From contig OY761144.1 of NCBI GenBank assembly GCA_963664365.1, positions 3,162,001 to 3,226,000 on the forward strand: a stretch of DNA of 64,000 bases, written 5' to 3'. Positions 59,358 through 64,000 of the stretch are shown here, one piece after another (the first letter of the stretch is position 1; each line of letters opens with the position of its first letter). The DNA comes from VXRN01 sp963664365 (GTDB taxonomy: Bacteria; Chloroflexota; Dehalococcoidia; Lucifugimonadales; UBA1123). Both the position numbers and the translations under genes were made by a program. A model generated the notes under the pieces. The model ran no database searches, had not been told where the DNA came from, and saw only the letters and a program-made list of their open reading frames with translations.

Positions 59358-59446
59358 CCTATCCACCAACCACTAACCACTAGAAACTCCGCCGTGATAG
59401 AATCCCCGCAGCGAACCGAGTACACTCAACCACCGCGAGGATATTG

Positions 59447-61870
59447 ATGACCTGGCTAAAATGGTCCTGGCGAGATCTGCGCTCCAGATGGATGCAGGTC
59501 GCCGCCATTGCCATCGTCATTGCGTTCGGCACGGCGTTCTTCTCCGGACTCCGAAGCATGAACGTCTGGCGCGGACTGTCCAACGACGCGAGCTACGAGG
59601 CGGTCAACACGTTCGACCTCCGCGTAGAGTTGGGCACAGGCAGTTTCGCGGAGCGCGGGTCCCTGCTGGACGCGCTCGCCGAGGTCGGGAAGGGCGCGGT
59701 GGAGGTGGCGGAGGAGCGGCTGATACTGCCCACTCAGGTATCCATCGAAACCGCGGATACCGATACGATCCTCGTTCCGGGCCGGCTTATCGGCGTCGAT
59801 CTCTCAGAGGGCGGACCTCACGTAAACTCGCTGTACACCAAGATCGGCAGAGACCTCGAATCCGCCGATGCCGGAAAGAACGTCGTGGCGCTGGAGCACA
59901 ACTTCGCGCGGTTCTACGACCTCCCCGCCGAGGGGGCGGCGTCCCTGTCCGGGGACGTGGAGGTCACTTACGTCGGTCAGGCGCTGGGGCCGGAGTACTT
60001 TTTCGTCATCACGCCGGAGGGCGGTCTCCTCGCCCATGCCAACTTCGCCGCCGTATTCACGTCGGTAGAGACGGCGCAGATACTCACAGGCATGGACGGG
60101 AAGGTCAACGACCTGATACTCAGGCTGTCGGCCGGGGCGGACGAGGACGCGCTATTCGACGCCCTCAACAAGCGTTTCGAGGAGTTTGGCGGAACGGTCA
60201 CGCGGAGGCTGGACGATCCGTCGATCAAGTTGATGATCGCGGACGTGGAGGGCGACCAGCAGTTCAACACCGTTCTGGCCGTCGCGCTCTTCGGCGGCGC
60301 GGTCTTTGCCGCGTTCAACCTGACCAGCCGGATCGTTGACTCGCAGCGGAGGGAGATCGGCATAGCCATGGCTCTCGGAGCGCCGTCCGCCATGGTGGCC
60401 CTCAGACCGATGCTCTTCAGCGCCCAGGTGGCGCTGCTCGGCGTCGTGTTCGGGATACCGATGGGGATCGGGATAGCAGAGGCGCTCGGAGGTTACCTCG
60501 AAGACTTTCTGCCCCTTCCAGTGTGGCGCACGCCGTTTCAGTTCGGCGTGTTCGGCATCGCGGCGGCCATCGGTTTCCTCGTGCCCATCCTAGCAGCCGC
60601 GATACCCGTGTGGAGAGGGGTCAGGGTAGCGCCCGTGGACGCCATCAGGACCGGGCATCTCGCCCAACGCTCCGGCGGTATGCCCAAGCTGCTGTCAGTC
60701 CTGAGAATACCGGGGCGAACGCTGATGCAGATGCCCTTCCGAAATGTAGCCAGGGCGCCGCAGCGCACCCTGCTGACCGCGCTGGCGATCGGGGCCATCG
60801 TCGGAATCATGGTGGCCGTGGTCGGGATGCTCAACTCGTTCATAGACACCATAGACCGAATCGGGGCCGAAACCGCCGGCGAGACGCCGGACAGGGTCGA
60901 GGTCGCCTTCGACACCGTCTATCCTCAGGACTCCCAGGTAGTCCAAAGCGTGCTGAATTCGCCGGTCGCGGCAGACGCCGAGCCGATGCTCCGAGTGGGC
61001 GGTTCGATCTCCAAAAGCGATGAGTCGTTCGAGGTACTGCTGCAAGTCATGGACTTCGACAGCGGCCTGTGGCTTCCGACGATAGAGGAAGGCAGCCTGA
61101 AGAGCCGGTCGCCCGGAGTCGTGATAGCCAGGGGAGCGGCGAATAAGCTCGGCGTCGGCCCCGGCGACGTCGTCACGCTGCGACACCCGGCCATCACCGA
61201 CCGGGGCATGTTCAGTCTGGGCATATCGGAACTGAGAGTGGCGGGCGTCCACGCGCATCCTATGAGGATCGGCGTTTACATGGACTTCGAGCACGGCGAG
61301 CAGATCGGGATCGGAAGAGTGGCGAACATCGTCCAGGCCCAGCCAGCCGCCGGCGTCACCGTCGGCGAACTCAAGAAGGAGGTGTTCGGACTGCCCGGAG
61401 TCGGATCGGTACAGAAGGCCACGGCCTCGTCCGACGTGTTCAGGGACCAGTTCGCGCAGTACACCAGCATACTGGCATTCATTCTTGCGGCGGTGGTCCT
61501 GTTGGCCCTGCTGATCGCCTACAACACAGCGAGCATCAACATGGACGAGCGCCGCCGTGAGACCGCCACCATGTTCGCCTACGGACTGCCCGTGCGCGCC
61601 GTACTGGGCATGACGATGCTCGAAAATGCCCTGCTCGGAGTGATGGCAATGGTCATGGGCCTCGTAGCCGGATACATATTGCTCCAGTGGGTCGTGAGCG
61701 TCCTTATGCCGAACACGTTCCCCGAGTTGAGCATGGAGATCGCGTTCGATCCGCTCGGACTCGCCCTCGTCATCGCGGTGAGCGTCATCGCCGTCACCGT
61801 CGCGCCGCTCCTCATCGTGCGCAGGCTCCGCAGGATGGACGTCCCATCCACCCTCCGCGTCATGGAGTAG
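59447..61870 (+). CDS. FtsX/MacB-type ABC transporter permease
   Basis: About 807 residues from the ATG at 59447 (GAGG six bases upstream). An N-terminal membrane helix (AAIAIVIAFGTAFFSGLRSM) and a large extracytoplasmic region are followed by two FtsX-type three-helix blocks (about 280-400 and 670-800), each with the typical RRREIGIAMALG / RRRETATMFAYG coupling segment. Such proteins act in lipoprotein or lipid export with a LolD/MacB-like ATPase, which is not encoded here. holA follows 15 bases downstream and is probably cotranscribed. Confidence 0.9.
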   Translation: MTWLKWSWRDLRSRWMQVAAIAIVIAFGTAFFSGLRSMNVWRGLSNDASYEAVNTFDLRVELGTGSFAERGSLLDALAEVGKGAVEVAEERLILPTQVSIETADTDTILVPGRLIGVDLSEGGPHVNSLYTKIGRDLESADAGKNVVALEHNFARFYDLPAEGAASLSGDVEVTYVGQALGPEYFFVITPEGGLLAHANFAAVFTSVETAQILTGMDGKVNDLILRLSAGADEDALFDALNKRFEEFGGTVTRRLDDPSIKLMIADVEGDQQFNTVLAVALFGGAVFAAFNLTSRIVDSQRREIGIAMALGAPSAMVALRPMLFSAQVALLGVVFGIPMGIGIAEALGGYLEDFLPLPVWRTPFQFGVFGIAAAIGFLVPILAAAIPVWRGVRVAPVDAIRTGHLAQRSGGMPKLLSVLRIPGRTLMQMPFRNVARAPQRTLLTALAIGAIVGIMVAVVGMLNSFIDTIDRIGAETAGETPDRVEVAFDTVYPQDSQVVQSVLNSPVAADAEPMLRVGGSISKSDESFEVLLQVMDFDSGLWLPTIEEGSLKSRSPGVVIARGAANKLGVGPGDVVTLRHPAITDRGMFSLGISELRVAGVHAHPMRIGVYMDFEHGEQIGIGRVANIVQAQPAAGVTVGELKKEVFGLPGVGSVQKATASSDVFRDQFAQYTSILAFILAAVVLLALLIAYNTASINMDERRRETATMFAYGLPVRAVLGMTMLENALLGVMAMVMGLVAGYILLQWVVSVLMPNTFPELSMEIAFDPLGLALVIAVSVIAVTVAPLLIVRRLRRMDVPSTLRVME

Positions 61871-61885
61871 TGGGGCCCTCATAGT

Positions 61886-62878
61886 ATGATTCACCTAGTC
61901 TATGGAGAGGACGACGTAAGCGTCGATGAGGCGCTGACCGACCTCGCGCAGAGCGCCGGACCCGACGACCTGCGAGACGTAAACTACACGTCTCTCGACG
62001 CCGACGGCCTGACCCCCAACGCAGTCGCGGCCGCCGCGTTCAGCGTGCCCTTCATGTCGGACCGCAGGGTGGTGGTGGTCAAGGGACTGCTCTCGACTTT
62101 CGAGCGCCGGGCGCCGTCCCGAAGCCGCGGCTCCTCCAACAACGATTCGCTCAAGACGTGGACCGAGTTCGCCGATCAGCTAGACTCACTTCCGCCAACT
62201 ACGGATCTCGCCTTCGTCGATGGCGGGCTGTCGAAGAGCAATCCGCTCGCGCGAAAGCTGACGCCGCTCTCCCAAGTCCGGGAGTTTCCGCTGCCCAGAG
62301 AACGCGACATGCCGGGATGGATAACGCAACGCGCAAAGTCAATCGGAGTGCGTATAGAACCTCGCGCCGCCGCAATGCTCGCCGAGGCCGTCGGCAGACA
62401 GCCCCGGTTGATTGACTCCGAGCTGAGAAAGCTGGCCCTGTATGCCAATGGCACGCCCATCGGAGTCGAGGACGTGCGGAACATGGTCGCCTACGTACGC
62501 GAGGCCAACATCTTTCAGGCCGTCGACGCGATTATCGACCGGCGAACGGGCGTCGCGCTCAGGATGCTGCGCCGGATCATGGAGGACGGCGCGCCCGCCG
62601 CATACGTCATGACGATGATCGCGCGGCAGGTCCGGCTGCTGCTCATGGCGAAGGACATGAAGGAGCAGGGGCTGCCCCAGAACGAGATCGGACGCCGGCT
62701 CAGGCTGTCCGGGTGGGTGCTGAACAAAACGCTCCAGCAGGAGCGGCGGCTGTCGTTAGACTACCTCGCGCATGTTCACGCCCAACTCGTAGAGACAGAT
62801 CTCGCGCTGAAGACGAAGCCGCTCGATGAGCAGTTAGCGCTTGAGATACTGGTGGCGGAGCTCAGCTATATCGCGTAG
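61886..62878 (+). CDS. holA: DNA polymerase III subunit delta
   Basis: A 330-residue clamp-loader subunit: MIHLVYGEDDVSVDEALTDL at the start, then the AAA-like domain with VPFMSDRRVVVVKGL, a DLAFVDGGLSK strand, a helical lid region (LIDSELRKLALYANG, VEDVRNMVAYVREANIFQAVDAIIDRR) and the collar domain to the end. It opens the sliding clamp encoded at 54369. GTGGGG lies upstream of the ATG. The 3' end overlaps korB on the other strand by 13 bases. Confidence 0.93.
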   Translation: MIHLVYGEDDVSVDEALTDLAQSAGPDDLRDVNYTSLDADGLTPNAVAAAAFSVPFMSDRRVVVVKGLLSTFERRAPSRSRGSSNNDSLKTWTEFADQLDSLPPTTDLAFVDGGLSKSNPLARKLTPLSQVREFPLPRERDMPGWITQRAKSIGVRIEPRAAAMLAEAVGRQPRLIDSELRKLALYANGTPIGVEDVRNMVAYVREANIFQAVDAIIDRRTGVALRMLRRIMEDGAPAAYVMTMIARQVRLLLMAKDMKEQGLPQNEIGRRLRLSGWVLNKTLQQERRLSLDYLAHVHAQLVETDLALKTKPLDEQLALEILVAELSYIA

Positions 62879-63735
62879 CTGTTGAGCAGCGCGGATACGT
62901 CTTTGCCGGGGGCCTTTTCTGAGATTTCGTCGATGCGCTGGTCGAAGGTGGGGCGGTCGGAGTCTCGGTAGATGACGCCAAGCGGCACGCCCTCCGTTGA
63001 CGCCAACTCGAACGCCGACGTAGGATCCGTCTCGTCATAGTCGTCCGGTATATCGAAGGCCAGCCCCGGAATCCCCTTGCGCGGATTGCCTTTGAGGATG
63101 TCGTAGGTGTTGTTGTACTCAGTGCATGGCGACTGGATGTGGACGATGGCAAAGCCCGGATGCTCCATGGCGTCCACCATCATTTGCGTCATCGGGCGTA
63201 TCTGGCTGGACATCGTGGAAGCGACGTATGTAACGCCCATGCTGAGGTACATCTGGAACGGGTTGAGCTTCACCTCGGCCTTGCCGAAGGGCGTGGAGCT
63301 CGTGACGACGCCGAGGTCGGTCGTCGGGGAGCTTTGTCCCTTTGTCAGTCCGTACACGCCGTTGTCCATTACGACGGCGGTCACGTCGAGGTTCCGGGCG
63401 GCCTGGGGCGCGATGTGCTCGAAGCCGATTCCGAGGAAGTCGCCGTCCCCGGCGACTATCACCACGTTGAGGTCGGGGCGGCCCATCTTCACGCCCATCG
63501 CTATCGGCAGAGTCCTGCCGTGGATGCCGTGAAAGCCGTAGGGCTGCTCATCGCTCTCGAGCATGTGAACCATGTTGCCGGAGCATCCGATGCCGGCGAC
63601 GATCACGTTGCTTTCCATAGGCGTCTCGGTCTCGACCACTCTGCGCTGTATCGCGCCTTCGAGGGCGCGCCTCACACCGAAGTCACCGCATCCCGGGCAC
63701 CATTTGAAGTCGTACTCCGGGTTCTTGGTTGTCAT
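62866..63735 (-). CDS. korB: 2-oxoacid:ferredoxin oxidoreductase subunit beta
   Basis: A 289-residue thiamine-diphosphate-binding subunit. WCPGCGDFGVRRAL at the start is the usual beta-subunit signature. AGDGDFLGIGFEHI with the downstream DNGVYGLTKGQ forms the ThDP/Mg2+ site. It oxidises a 2-oxoacid (most likely 2-oxoglutarate, from the KorB-like length and motif) to acyl-CoA and passes electrons to ferredoxin. The ATG overlaps the stop of the alpha-subunit gene (ATGA). It links to the isocitrate dehydrogenase at 25943 in a TCA-cycle scheme. Confidence 0.92.
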   Translation of the reverse strand: MTTKNPEYDFKWCPGCGDFGVRRALEGAIQRRVVETETPMESNVIVAGIGCSGNMVHMLESDEQPYGFHGIHGRTLPIAMGVKMGRPDLNVVIVAGDGDFLGIGFEHIAPQAARNLDVTAVVMDNGVYGLTKGQSSPTTDLGVVTSSTPFGKAEVKLNPFQMYLSMGVTYVASTMSSQIRPMTQMMVDAMEHPGFAIVHIQSPCTEYNNTYDILKGNPRKGIPGLAFDIPDDYDETDPTSAFELASTEGVPLGVIYRDSDRPTFDQRIDEISEKAPGKDVSALLNSYAI

Positions 63736-64000
63736 GCTGTCACACTCTCCTTCTGCTCTATTCCCGCTTTGTCGGATATGGCTTGAACCAGGTCCTTAAC
63801 CTTGAAGGGCAACCCGGTTATCTGGGTAACGGCCTCCGCATTGATTCCGAGGGTCCTCAGATACGCCGAGAACTGTCCCATGAAGTTCAACTCCGGCACG
63901 ATCACTAGGTCCTTGGCGCGGAGCTCCTCGACCAGTTCGTCGGGGAGAGGGTTGAGGAACATCGTGTAGTACCAGCCCAGTTCCGCGCCCGCTGCCGTGA
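63732..64000 (-). CDS. korA: 2-oxoacid:ferredoxin oxidoreductase subunit alpha, C-terminal part
   Basis: Only the last ~88 codons are in the window; the frame is open to the right edge (reading ...AGAELGWYYTMFLNPLP). The segment LVIVPELNFMGQFSAYLRT is the typical C-terminal domain of KorA-type alpha subunits. It overlaps korB by four bases. Confidence 0.85.
   Translation of the reverse strand, partial: TAAGAELGWYYTMFLNPLPDELVEELRAKDLVIVPELNFMGQFSAYLRTLGINAEAVTQITGLPFKVKDLVQAISDKAGIEQKESVTA

Overview
The window looks like a chromosomal segment of a Chloroflexota bacterium, most likely of the Dehalococcoidia/SAR202 type. This is inferred from several signs: rpoB-rpoC in tandem without the L10/L12 genes beside them; peptide-type ABC binding lipoproteins with long V-E-V-P-G-E-T-V stalk repeats; an F420-type luciferase-like oxidoreductase; a 2-oxoacid:ferredoxin oxidoreductase; and a high-GC genome peppered with short palindromic intergenic repeats. 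No rRNA, tRNA or CRISPR array was seen.

Layout. 1-3.1 kb: the end of a PIN-domain protein, an Abhydrolase_10-type hydrolase and, overlapping it, a Vms1-like (VLRF1) peptidyl-tRNA hydrolase/release factor. 3.1-14.2 kb (minus strand): rpoB, rpoC, a SulP transporter and an SDR dehydrogenase. RpoB carries an unusual 116-residue insert with twelve cysteines. 14.6-24.9 kb: two oligopeptide-type ABC cassettes (binding lipoprotein plus two permeases each, no ATPases) flanking a type I sulfatase. 25-33.7 kb (minus): a central-carbon block of malate dehydrogenase, isocitrate dehydrogenase and a biotin-dependent carboxyltransferase, then two Uma2 proteins, a CBS-HEPN protein, two very small proteins and an acyl-CoA carboxylase carboxyltransferase.

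33.9-43.2 kb: a MarR regulator, an IS1182-type insertion sequence sitting exactly in the centre of a palindromic repeat, a methyltransferase, a DUF1800 protein, an internally duplicated protein of unknown function, and a potassium channel that reads in frame into a flavin reductase. 43.2-49.6 kb (minus): a toxin-antitoxin pair, a PNPOx-like protein, an F420-type oxidoreductase, a Fic protein behind a tandem-repeat promoter region, and uvrA. 50.4-52.1 kb: a compact restriction-modification cassette (methyltransferase, nuclease-like protein, three-CxxC zinc-ribbon protein). 52.8-64 kb: a blue-copper lipoprotein, a YceI-like lipoprotein whose 5' end is built from a palindromic repeat, dnaN, a NYN-domain protein, an ornithine cyclodeaminase family enzyme, an intact IS66-type element with a perfect 8-bp target duplication, an FtsX-type permease, holA and the korB/korA genes running off the right edge.

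The intergenic regions share a mosaic of mobile palindromic modules. Module A is a CCCTCTCCC hairpin followed by AGGGTGAGGGTG. Module B is a 24-25 bp GAGCCTGCCCCGTAC...ATACGG unit found inserted inside other repeats. Module C is a CGCCTACCAAACTGACACAGGCTC-like tail. Module E is an ATTCCGGC palindrome. These modules interrupt an rpo operon, supply a Shine-Dalgarno sequence and host an IS insertion, and a separate palindromic element is read in frame inside a protein. They are the most pervasive unexplained structure here.
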